Assembly: GCA_013339765.2 (NCBI GenBank)
Contig: CM023448.1
Coordinates: 27,604,551 to 27,668,550, forward strand
Direction of reading: 5' to 3'
Origin: Haemaphysalis longicornis
Lineage: Eukaryota > Arthropoda > Arachnida > Ixodida > Ixodidae
DNA: 64,000 bases
How positions within the stretch are numbered: position 1 is the first letter of the stretch; each line of letters starts with the position of its first letter. Shown one piece after another: positions 20,960 through 30,253 of the stretch. Below the pieces are notes generated by a model. It searched no databases, had not been told where the DNA came from, and saw nothing but the letters and a program-made list of their open reading frames with translations. The position numbers were made by a program, and so were the translations under genes.

Positions 20960-21385
20960 AGGTGTTCCCGGCTGAGCCAGTCGCTTCCCGTGCGTAGCCA
21001 CGGCTGCTTATCTCCTTCTCGCGCAGCTTTAAATTTAAAAACGGGCTGCCCCCATTCAACTTTGCTGTGAGTGCTTAACTGGGCCTGCTAGAAGGGTTCT
21101 GCATTATGCGCTGCAGCTTTATCCCGAAACTTTGCCTGCGAGGCTGCCCGTCATGTTCAAGCATCGCCTCATTACACCGCTCTACCGAATCCCAGGGCGC
21201 GCTTACCTCAACGCTCCTCATCCCAACGTCAGTCTACACACGCTCGACCCCGGCGGTAATGCTGGCCTCGTGTAGGTAATCACGGCTGCTTACTTTGTCA
21301 TCGCAATGGTCAACTTCCAAACACTGGCTGGAACCATTCAACTTCGCTGTCGCTAAGCAACTAACTGGGTCTGTGCGCCATTATT
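20960..21385. repeat. diverged internal direct repeat, period about 300 bp
   Basis: A block with CACGGCTGCTTA, then CCATTCAACTT(T/C)GCTGT and AACTGGG(C/T)CTG, occurs at about 20998-21088 and again at about 21281-21373. The copies are diverged and lie inside the LTR element. Confidence 0.6.
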
Positions 21386-21482
21386 TCTGCTCGCGAATGT
21401 CCGAGCGCAAGGGCGTCTGCCTTCTGCAGTCCAGCTCCGACTGAAGACTTCGCAACCGCTTTTCAGATTCGAGCCGAAGTTT

Positions 21483-21707
21483 TTATATACGCTCCTTTGA
21501 TCCCCGCGCCACTCTAATCTCCCGCTCCACCACCTGGCGCGCTCTTTCATCCGCTTCGCGCGCCGCTTTTCTCTCCCCTTCTTGAAACTCCAACTCCATT
21601 CGTTTAGGAATTATTTGTACAGACTCCGCTTGGGCCACCCCTCCTCCCGCCGTTCCTCCTTGAGGTGTCGCCTCATGTTTCTGACCATTTCCGTCTTTTT
21701 CCGCCAT
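21483..21707 (-). pseudogene. gag-like N-terminal fragment
   Basis: The minus-strand frame from an ATG at 21707 begins MAEKDGNG, is Gly/Ala-rich for about 30 residues, then turns into a highly charged heptad-like stretch (MELEFQEGERKAAREADERA, VVEREIRVARG) expected to form a coiled coil. It ends at a stop at 21483. A second charged block appears in another frame just beyond. A short polar start followed by a coiled coil directly after an LTR and primer site fits the start of an LTR-element gag protein. Capsid and zinc-knuckle regions are not visible, so the gene is truncated. Confidence 0.5.
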
Positions 21708-21944
21708 GTCGCCAGCATGCTCTGCGTGACTACCATGTAACCCCAGACTCAGCCTACACCGCACAAGGAAGCGCAAAATATCCCACTCACCCGCACCTTC
21801 GGTGGTCAGCTACCGCGTCGTGGGTGCCGTGCGCTGGCTTGGCTCTGCCGCTCCACTCCGCGCGGAGCTCGGCTGCTGCTGATGAAGGCGGTTTTGCGTC
21901 CGCTTGCTGCCCCTGGTTGTGGCGTCGTGATTTCTTCTGTAAAA

Positions 21945-21961
21945 CCCTGTCGGCTGCGCCA
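21945..21961 (-). promoter_or_regulatory. primer-binding-site candidate
   Basis: On the minus strand the sequence immediately after the upstream LTR is TGGCGCAGCCGACAGGG. A TGG start matches the complement of a tRNA 3' CCA, as needed to prime minus-strand DNA synthesis. I do not assign the tRNA species. Confidence 0.6.
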
Positions 21962-22993
21962 GTAAAGATTGTTCGTTTCCCCGAAGTACGAGGAACCCAA
22001 TCACCCTGGCTCCAGTTGATTTGGCAGGAGGCTGGCAGGGCAATGGTGTTGAAGTTCTTGGAGACGGCGGTTGAATGGACGAACTCGAGGCATTGGGGTG
22101 ATTAAGTGAAACGAAGAGTTTATATACAACTATCTAAAGTAGGCAAACTGGATACATGCATAACAAAGGGAAAAACTCCAAACTGCAGTTCGGCGGTAGC
22201 TCTAGGTGCGTACAAATCACGGGAGCTTCTCAATTTCGTCTAACTCTCCTATCCTCGGAGCGTACACAACCCGCTCGACAAACGACGGCCGAGATTCTCT
22301 TCTCGCCCCAGTATCCGTCTTGTTGCCCAGTACGGCGCTGTAGCCTAAACATCCGACGCGATCCTAACCTCTAGCCTAGCAGGCTCACAAATCCCAACCT
22401 AGCTTTAACGGTCGAGACTCCTTGTCCCGCCGTGAACTGCCCAGCTCAGCGCTCAGACAAGAACGATTTCTCATGACCAAGTTCGGCCTTATAACACCTT
22501 CAGCTCACGCTCTCTCGGAAACGCCCCTGTAGCATTTGTACACGCGTAAGGGAATGCCCAAATCCACGTAGACAGCTGTCACTCAGTGCGCTATGGAATA
22601 TTCAATGAGGCGCCAACACCTTTGGGTCAACTGCCCGCTCGCGGACGAGCAAGCGCGGCGACCCCGTGGGGTGAGGGCGAATAGTGTCGACAGTGCACTG
22701 TGCCGACCAGAGCGCGTTAACAATTGAGGCTCACGCGGCGCGACGTTGGCAATTACACCTCCCGCGCGCGCCACGCCGACGATTCTTGGAACCCGGCGGC
22801 AACGTCTGCGTTCTCAATGGGGGATCATCCCCGCGGCATTCCGTCGGCCAGACAATTCGTATCCCATGCGTGCCTTGACAAATTGGTGACGGACGCTCTG
22901 GAGTGTTGGCAGTGCTGCACCGCCAGACAGAGTGGCGAGTTCTCACGCGCGGCCTGTGCGCCTGAACACTGACCTCACGAGTGGACCCTTACA
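21962..22993 (-). repeat. upstream (5') LTR
   Basis: Partner of 18022-19075. In minus orientation it starts TGTAAGGGTCCACTCG and ends at the primer site. It is preceded by TTTAAAGAGGGGAGT, which resembles the polypurine tract normally found only before the downstream LTR. Confidence 0.8.
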
Positions 22994-24730
22994 ACTCCCC
23001 TCTTTAAACGGGTCGTTGGGTGGGTCGTTGTACACTAATTTACACTGGCCGGCAGGTATTCCTTCGTTGTCAACAATCTTGCTGCGAAGATCATTTAATA
23101 TACAACGACGGATAGAGCTAGCGACACCGCCAAGAAGAAGCAAGAGCAGTCGCTGTACCGATTCCAATGAACAAGACTGTGGGTCACAGAGAGAGAGAGA
23201 GAAAGAAGAGAGGGGAGGGGATAAACACCAGTGCCTCCCACTGCTCTTGGGGGGGATAATGTGATATTAGTTGCGGCAATCCAGGCGTAAAATACAGAAG
23301 AAGACTTAGTTTCAAATATTGATCTTCTGCTGGAGGTGAACGAAGTTGACACTTTCATCGTTCGGTGCGCATAGATATTGCGGATAGCGGAATCCGTCGT
23401 GTGTCCTGCACTCTCTGGTATAAAATAACTGATTTTTCCAAATAAAGCTGGTTTTAAGTAAGGGCAGCGTTTTAATTTGAACGTTTGCGTGACTCCACGC
23501 GCGTGTACTTACAAGGTACGTCATTTTCACATCTAGGTATGAGCACTCGACTTTAACGCCAAGTTTTTTTGTATTACGAACGGTTTTAGGTGTGTCCGTC
23601 GGATTTGTTTTGTCGAGACTTTCTGCATTTTCTTCCAGATGTGGTTGGACATATGGTCGAAAACGCAAAGTAATGCTGGTTGGTTTAATTCTATTAGATC
23701 GAATATGGAAGAGAAATCAAAATTGCACTGAAATGCTCAAATTGGGAAAGGTAAATTGTTTTTTGCACAAATTTGCATTTACGCTCAATAGACCAATATG
23801 GCTATATAGGTACATATAACTGTACGAGGGGGCAATCTTGAATAGTAAGCCTACACCATATATTACATTTTTCCCATATAAACTTCTATCTCTCCACGCT
23901 TCATTTACTATTCAGCTTACAAAATTTTATACCTTCCTTCGTTACGGCTGACGTGCTGATGGATCGGTGTTAGCTGGCGAAAAATAAATTTACCTGTTAA
24001 AAATGAATGTGCGTGTTTCGTTTGAGACCCGCGTTAATAATTTTGATAGCTTCTAATTTGGACTATTTCTGTTTGCATTCGTTGTTATACAGCCTTTTTT
24101 CTCGCTTGCTTCTTAGGCGCCTTTTATTAAAGCTTGTGTTATAGTTTACTGATTATATGGTGTTTGCATTACATCGGCTTCTAAACTAAAACAACCATGT
24201 TTGCACCATTTTACACACCTTATTGCATTGATCTCTAAGGTTTACGCGGTAAATTTCACTAATTAAATTGACACACATTTTACCACGCCTTTGTAAACTC
24301 AGGACACCACGTACCTATTAACGCGCGTTACTCTGGCAGCGAGCATTCCTAATTCATCACTCTGCTTATTCTGAGCCGGCGTACGAACCACCTCCGCCTA
24401 TCGCCTTCCGTTCCCAAGGGCAATAAATTGCGATTCCACGCCAGTAGCTGGTGCTCTGTATACTTCCTTATAGAGCTCCTGCTGGAATTAAAACCGCAAG
24501 GGCAATATTGACAACGTTTGCCATGTGAAGTTTCTTCGTATCATAATTTTAAATGTAAAGGATCATGTCTAATTTATAAGCTCCACTTGGGAATATTCCC
24601 ATCGTCCTAATTTTTTATGCTCCCGACTGGTGAGGCGTTGCACGCAAGTATGGCTCTCATTTGTTGGCGTAAATAGCGAGGTTACGTCTCCGGGACGCCC
24701 ACAGGGCATGGCTCTGTCCCGATCCCCAAC
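22994..24730. other. unassigned sequence flanking the LTR element
   Basis: The first ~170 bp may be 3'-internal sequence of a second copy of the LTR element, because the minus-strand frame at 23167-22943 runs into the LTR through PFKEGSCKGPL, mirroring LFKEGSCEGPL at the other LTR. A GA-rich run is at 23187-23220. The remainder is AT-rich with no motif. Confidence 0.4.
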
Positions 24731-24995
24731 ATATCAATACAATACAATACAATACAATTTTATTTTACAGAACCTATACAGAACTGGATGATCTCCTGGG
24801 CTAAAAGCTACGCGTCGAGCTTGACAGGTCCCAGGAGGCCACTTTAAGGCAACTAAATACAACTAAGAACTGTGCACTTGACACACACACACACACAAAA
24901 TTCTATACAGTTCCTATAAATGTCTACAGGTGCATGCAATATACAAACAGGTAATATATACATAAAATACAAAGGTAAAATAAAATATAAAATAT
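24731..24995 (-). mobile_element. 3' end of CR1-like LINE (separated by Gypsy insertion)
   Basis: Starts with (AATAC)n at 24736-24758, the reverse of a short-repeat LINE tail, and continues as AT-rich 3' UTR to the Gypsy insertion point. The rest of the LINE resumes at 30254. The shared ATAT at the junction and the consistent minus orientation support one interrupted element. Confidence 0.65.
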
Positions 24996-25187
24996 TGTTA
25001 CACAAAATGTCAGGACTGCTTCACTGTATGGGCAAATCCTCCCGCCAGCTGCACGGCCGATGAAAAAGGGAACGAAGCGCTTCTTTTGGGCAGAATCGAT
25101 GTTTGCTGCACGCTCTCTGGTGAACCACCGCCATTACTGTGAATAAACCCCACTTCGTCTCTTACTCGCCTGCTTATGCCCGTAACA
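24996..25187 (+). repeat. Gypsy 5' LTR (192 bp)
   Basis: TG...CA repeat with a GAATAAACC polyadenylation-like signal near its end. Matches 30061-30253 with about a dozen differences. Confidence 0.92.
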
Positions 25188-25277
25188 GTCTTGGTGGGGT
25201 AGTCCCAGTGGACAACGGCGTCACTGGATCTTCGTCGAAGCCATCCCGTAGCTGGCCTCTCACCCGTCCGAGAAGAC

Positions 25278-26320
25278 ATGGCCCCTCCGAGTGAAGGCAA
25301 CTCTTCGTTGACACCTCCCAACGGCTGGCAGCAGCCACGAGATCCGCGGAAGTTTCAAGGGAAACCGGAAGAAGATGTCGACGAATGGCTCACCCTTAAC
25401 GAACGAGTCAGCAAGTACAACCGCTGGAACGCTTCGGACCGGCTTGCGAACGTAGTTTTCTCCTTGAACAAGACAGCGTTGACGTGGTTAAAAACCACGA
25501 GGAAAAGTTGACCACATGGGACGGATACGTCGAGGAAATCTAGAAGGCCTTTGGTGATTCGGAAGCAAAAAAGAAGAAGGCCGAACAGACGCTCCTTCAG
25601 AGAGCGCAAGTTCCCGGGGAAACATGCACGACCTACAGAGAGGAGATACTGAAGTTGTGTCGGGTCGTCCACGCTAGGATGCCGGAGGACGACAGAGTTG
25701 GGCATATACTTGGGCATTGCGGAAGAAGTTTTTAATTTTCTCATCAGTAAGGACAACCTGAACACCATCTATGACGTAATCAAACACTGTCGCAGGTTTG
25801 AAGCGCTCAAGATGCGTCGGATAACGCCAAAGTTTGGTCGACTACCCAACGTCACAACGGTCGCCAGCGTGGACGTCAACTCGTCTGTCGACCTTGCGTC
25901 GACCATACGGCAAATAGTCCGTGAAGAGCTGCTCCGACACAGTGACGTTGCCCGTCCCAGGACCCCATCTCACAACAGCGACTCACGGCACGAGGCAGCT
26001 CCGAATTCCTACTTCTCTACAATGTACGAGGAATCGTTACGACCATCTGTCAACATGGCCGACTTCGTTGACGACCGGCGAGGTGACATGTATACTAGCC
26101 CGACACGACATCGCTACTATCAATCACGAGGCCGTTTCCATCGTCCACAGGACGCCTACCACCCAGGCGAGTATCGCCGTTCAAGCCCTTCAAGTCACCA
26201 ATTCCCATCCGGGCGGTTAAACTCTCCTCGCGAGCCACCTGTTTGTTACCGATGTGGGGTCGCCGGTCATATCTAGCGGTTTTGCCAGCGTCGCAGCCCT
26301 GGATCAAGCGCGGGCCCACG
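25278..26320 (+). pseudogene. Gypsy gag (capsid + CCHC zinc knuckle), broken
   Basis: Starts MAPPSEGNS at 25278. The capsid-type retrotransposon gag domain is visible as PRKFQGKPEEDVDEWL, NVVFSLNKTALTWLKT, then, after a frame change near 25500 and a stop at about 25542, QTLLQRAQVPGE and CRVVHARMPED. Another frame change near 25710 restores the frame at 25698-26276 (FNFLISKDNLNTIYDVI, RRFEALKMRR), followed by an Arg/Ser/Pro-rich tail. A zinc knuckle CYRCGVAGHI..FCQRR at about 26247-26295 is interrupted by a TAG codon. Gag would form the particle and bind RNA through the knuckle. This copy cannot make a full-length protein. Confidence 0.88.
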
Positions 26321-26579
26321 GTTTACCTGGCCTAGGGGTAGTAATTATAACCCTAACTGTTGGTCGCCATCATTTCCACCCACTGGCAACAACCAGCACC
26401 TTAATGGTCCCCGCAAGGGCTCCCCCCTCCGACAGGAGTTTGACGCCACCGCCCCTACGCCAACGCCAATCTCCGTCGCCTCGGCGGCGCCCCTTGTCAC
26501 CGCCACAGGGAAACTAGCCGGCGCGGCCGATGGGGGTGAGGTCGCCGGACAGTCTGTAGGAAACATACCTCGGCCTGTC

Positions 26580-27071
26580 TTTATGGTCAAGAACAAAGTG
26601 GAAGTGTTCATTTATGGTGTACAGATGAAGGATTTAGTTGACACTGGAGCAACAGTTTCCGTTATGAGTAGGGTTTTTAAGGAGCGTATTGGGCCTAAAG
26701 TGATGTTCAGCTAGGACCGTGGTGCCATTTCTGGAGGTGTTGAGGCCAAGTCGTTATGCCCCATCGGTATTTGTGCGGTTGACGTTTTCCTAGCCGGCAA
26801 ACACGTACAGGGTGGATTTGCAATGCTTCTGACATCCACACATGATGTTATTCTTGGTATCGACTTTTTCCATGAATGTCGCGCTATGGTGGACTGTGCG
26901 ACGGGCGAGCTCTCCATAAACAGCATGTTCCATTCAGTACTCGCGGAGCAGCCTTCTCTCTGCGAAGAACGCGCTCTGTTTGTATCCGAAGGCACGCTTC
27001 TGCCCGCCAGCTCAGCGTCTCTTGTTCCCGTGTTGGCCCGCGGTGCTGGTGAGCCTACTTTTGCGCTATAG
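26580..27071 (+). pseudogene. Gypsy pol: aspartic protease region
   Basis: The frame holds the retropepsin signature DLVDTGATVSVMS at about 26630-26670, with the catalytic Asp in DTGA. There is a TAG stop at about 26713, then the flap and second-half motif DVILGIDFF at about 26845-26872. The frame ends at about 27070. The protease would cleave the Gag-Pol polyprotein. One in-frame stop between the two halves and loss of frame after 27070 make it defective. Confidence 0.85.
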
Positions 27072-27425
27072 CTGAGCTCATTGCATAAAACTGCATAAAG
27101 AAAGATGTTTTGTTACCGCATTGTTTGATTTCGGTAAACGGTAGGCGCAGTCTTCTGTGGGCCGCTAACTGCTCAGTGGCTGGTACTGTTTTGCCGCGGG
27201 GAATGAAACTAGCGGCGTTTGAAAAACATGTGAGAGTATCCCTGGCAGCAGTGACCAAAGAAAACTGTGATTCTGGTGGGAGCTCGGCACCCTCGACGGA
27301 CCATTCCTGCAAATGATAAGCAAGGGTCTTTCTTCTACCGAGAGGGAGGAACTAGCTCGTGTCCTCTGCAGACATGCATCGGTGTTTGACTTCTCGCAAA
27401 GAGACGCCAAGATCTACATTTCGTC

Positions 27426-29039
27426 GTGCCGCTCGCGAGACACCATCGAAACCGGAACCTCCCTGCCAGTGCGACAGAAACCTTACCGGGTTTCTCCGAG
27501 CGAGAGAAGGATTATTGCGGACCAGGTCAAGGAAATGCTGCAAAAGGGTGTTGTGCAGGAATAGCTAGTCCGTGGGCAGCACCGGTGATTCTCGTAAAGA
27601 AGAAGGATGGCTCTTGGCGATTTTGTGTTGATTACAGGCGCCTGAACGCAATCACAACGAAGGACGTCTACCCACTACCACGAATAGACGACGTCATCGA
27701 CTGCCTGCACCCTGCTTCGTATTTTTGGTTAGTCGACCTAAGATCTGGTCACTGGCAAATTTCGATGGATCCAGCCCACAAAAAGAAAACGGCTTTTCTT
27801 ACCCCCGATAGACTTTGCGAATTCAACGTCATGCCGTTCAGCCTCTGTAATGCTCCTGCTACATTTAAGAGGTTCATGGACACAATTCTGCGAGGCTTGA
27901 AGTGGGAGATTTGCTTGTGCTACCTCGACGATGTGGTAATTTTCGGCCGTACTTTTGAAGAGCATAACACATGCCTTGACACTGTCCTGAACTGCCTAGG
28001 AAAGGCCGGTCTTGTGTTGAATTCGAAAAAGTGCCACTTCGGTGAGCGCCAAAAACTAGTTTTGGGCAACCTAGTTGACAAACATGGCGTTAGACCTAAC
28101 CCGGAGAAGATCACAGCCGTCAGCCATTTTAAGCCGCCCCAGTCTGTGCGTGACCTTCGAAGTTTCTTGGGGCTATGCTCCTATTTCCGACGATTCGTGC
28201 CTAAATTTTCAGAGCTGGCTGCTCCTCTGTCCTATCTTTTGCGCAAGAATGTGCCTTTCAACTGGACGCCAGAGTGCGAGGACTCATTTTCCCAACTTAA
28301 GGTTTTGCTCACTTCTGGCCAAATACTTCGCCACTTCGACCCATCGAGTTCGACCGAAGTGCATACGGATGCCAGCAGCATCGGCCTCGGAGCAGTACTC
28401 GTGCAGAGGCATCGCGGGGCCCAACATGTCATCACCTATGCCAGCCGCACACTCAGCAAGTCAGAAAGAAACTATACTGTGACCGAGCAGGAATGTGTGG
28501 CGGTTATCTTCGCTGTGCAGACGTTTCGCCCTTACATTTATGGACGTCCTTTTACGATTGTCACGGATCATCATTCTCTGTGTTGGTTGGTTGGATTACG
28601 TGATCCATCCGGGCGACTCGCCCGCTGGTCTCTCATGCTCCAAGAATACGACTTCGTTATATACTACAAAAGCGGCAGCCGTCACACCGACGCTGATTGC
28701 CTTTCCCAGCTACCACTTTCAACGACTGCGTGCGACGCGGACAATTTCGACGACTACCTCGGGCCGGTATCTGAGGAATTTCCCAACGTTGAAACCTATC
28801 GACGAGCAACAGAACGATCCCAAGCTGGCCCCATTCTTCGCCGGTGCTTGGCATCCGCCCCTTCTAATCGCTTTTCTCTTCGGGACGGCCTGCTTTACAA
28901 AGCAAACTACGGAGCATGTGGTGCGCGGTTTCTTTTGGTTGTATCAGAGAGTCTGCGCTCTTGCGTACTCCGCGCTGTGCACAATGATTTGATGTCTGGA
29001 CACCTTGGTTACGCTAGGACATTCAACCACGCCCAATAG
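27426..29039 (+). pseudogene. Gypsy pol: reverse transcriptase + RNase H
   Basis: A 537-codon uninterrupted stretch, the best-preserved coding sequence in the window. RT blocks in order: WAAPVILVKKKDGSWRFCVD (27573 on), LRSGHWQI (motif A region), FNVMPFSLCNAPATF (motif B), and the catalytic YLDD at 27921-27932. Then FLGLCSYFRRFVPKFS leads to RNase H with VHTDASS at about 28357, TEQECVAV, and VTDHHSLCWL at about 28560. The frame then enters the integrase zinc-finger start (HNDLMSGHLGY) and stops at TAG 29037-29039. Upstream of about 27560 the true pol frame differs from this one, so the first ~45 codons are out of frame. It copied element RNA into DNA when active. Confidence 0.92.
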
Positions 29040-30028
29040 CGCTTTTACTGGCCCAACATGCGGCGCACGACTGAAAAATACGTCGCCACCTCTACAGAAT
29101 TCCAGCGTCACAAGCGTCCTGCCGCCATACCTGCCGGTCTGCTTCATCCTGCTCAACCACCCACTGCTCCTTTTGAGCAGGCTGGGGTTCACCTTGTAGG
29201 CCCACTTCCACGAACGTCTGGCGGCAACCGCTGGATTATCTTCTGTGTTGACCATCTGACGCGTTATGCGAAAACCGCAGCTGTTCCAACTGCTTCAGCA
29301 ACCTCTGTGTCTGTATTCCTGCTGCATGGCCGTATTCTTCGCCACGGCGCCCCTCGTGTGCTTATCAGTGATCGTGGCCGCCAATTTATTGCGGATGTTG
29401 TGGAGGAATTACTTCGGCTTTGTACTTCTTCCCACTTCCGGCATGCTACCCCGTACCATGCACAGACGATTGGATTCGTTGAACGCACGAGTCGCACACT
29501 CATCAACATGATCTCGATGTACATCTCCTCCGACCATAGAAACTGGGATGAAATACTACCATTCATCACCTACGCTTACAACACCGCCCAGCAAGCAACC
29601 ACCGGCTACAGTCCCTTCTACCTTGTCTACGCCCGCTCAGCTAGGACGCCTATCGACACCATTCTACTATTTTCCTTGGACAACGAGGCATCCATTGTCA
29701 AAACCCTTTGCCTGGCTGAAGAATCCCGCCAATTAGCCCGTCTACGTACACTGTCCTCGCAGCGCCGTTCTAAGGACAGATACGACGCTCGCCACCGCAG
29801 TATTGCATTTTGTAAACGTGATCTGGTGTTGCTATGGACACCTTTAAGGAAACGCGGTTTGTGTACCAAGTTTTTGTCCCGTTACACTGGCCCATTTGTT
29901 GTTGTGGATGTGTCAGCGATGTCACCTACGTCATTTCACGTCTCACTGCGACCGGACGCCGGGCAAGCAAGACTCAGCTTGTACATGTTGCACGCCTTAA
30001 AACATATAACCCACGCGCTGCTGAGTAA
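29040..30028 (+). pseudogene. Gypsy pol: integrase, broken
   Basis: After the stop at 29037 the same frame continues (open from 29058). The zinc-finger His pair lies upstream of the stop (about 28980-29005), but the Cys pair is lost: S and F replace C in the ATSTEFQRHK segment. The catalytic D,D(n)E core is recognisable as FCVDHLTRYAKT (about 29250), LISDRGRQF (about 29370) and GFVERTSRTL (about 29480). A C-terminal segment, SRYTGPFVV, loses frame at about 29905, and the true C-terminus (ISRLTATG, LVHVARLKTYNPRA) continues in another frame to a stop at about 30028. The original frame runs on spuriously into the LTR. The enzyme would insert the DNA copy into the genome. Confidence 0.9.
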
Positions 30029-30046
30029 CTCCCTGGGGGTTTCGTC

Positions 30047-30060
30047 TGCGGAGGGGGAAA
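30047..30060 (+). promoter_or_regulatory. polypurine tract of Gypsy element
   Basis: GCGGAGGGGGAAA lies immediately before the 3' LTR, where plus-strand DNA synthesis is primed. Confidence 0.8.
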
Positions 30061-30253
30061 TGTTACACAAAATGTCAGGACTGCTTCACTGTACGGGCAA
30101 ATCCTCTCCGCCAGCTGCACGGCCGATGAAGAAGGGAACGAAGCGCTTCTTTTGGGCAAAATCGGTGTTTGCTGCACGCTCTCCTGTAAACCACCGCCAT
30201 TACTGTGAATAAACCCCACTTCGCATCTTACTCGCCTGCTTATCCGCGTAACA
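30061..30253 (+). repeat. Gypsy 3' LTR (193 bp)
   Basis: Partner of 24996-25187 with one 1-bp length difference and roughly eleven substitutions by eye. Followed by the duplicated ATAT. Confidence 0.92.

Larger units (their letters stand above)
18022..22993 (-). mobile_element. LTR retrotransposon, minus strand, about 5.0 kb
   Basis: Two direct repeats of 1054 bp (18022-19075) and 1032 bp (21962-22993) enclose about 2.9 kb. Read on the minus strand each LTR starts TGTRAGGGTCCACTCG and ends ...CAATCTTTAC. The upstream LTR is followed by TGGCGCAGCCGACAGGG, a primer-binding-site candidate, and the downstream LTR is preceded by the purine tract AAAGAAGGGAG. The internal part is far too short for gag-pol, and only a gag-like start is recognisable, so this is a deleted or non-autonomous element. 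It lies inside a Jockey-like LINE on its left side. No target duplication matches between 18021 and 22994, and the right LTR is also preceded by a purine tract, which hints at a recombinant or tandem structure. Confidence 0.75.
24996..30253 (+). mobile_element. Gypsy/Ty3 LTR retrotransposon inserted into a CR1-like LINE
   Basis: Complete LTR-to-LTR structure of 5258 bp: 5' LTR 24996-25187, gag, protease, RT, RNase H, integrase, a polypurine tract at about 30047-30060, and 3' LTR 30061-30253. Each LTR begins TGTTACACAA and ends GTAACA. The 4-bp sequence ATAT precedes the 5' LTR (24992-24995) and follows the 3' LTR (30254-30257), as expected for a Gypsy integration. Domain order RT-RNase H-integrase defines Ty3/Gypsy. 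There is no envelope frame. Every gene carries frameshifts or stops, and the LTRs differ at roughly a dozen positions by eye, so the copy is inactive and of moderate age. Confidence 0.93.

Noticed and set aside
20500..20997. 165-codon plus-strand frame inside the LTR element
   Set aside because: Antisense to the element's direction, overlaps the minus-strand frame, and has no motif.
24736..24758. Spaced AATAC units considered as a CRISPR-like array or telomeric repeat
   Set aside because: The units are contiguous 5-mers without spacers and lie at the 3' end of a LINE, so they are a retrotransposon tail.
29058..30212. 384-codon frame taken as one intact integrase gene
   Set aside because: The last ~100 codons are out of the true frame and run into the 3' LTR. 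The real C-terminus is in another frame ending near 30028, and the frame lacks the zinc-finger start.
24996..30253. Envelope gene that would make the Gypsy copy an endogenous retrovirus-like element
   Set aside because: Only about 30 bp separate the integrase C-terminus from the 3' LTR region, so there is no room for an envelope frame.
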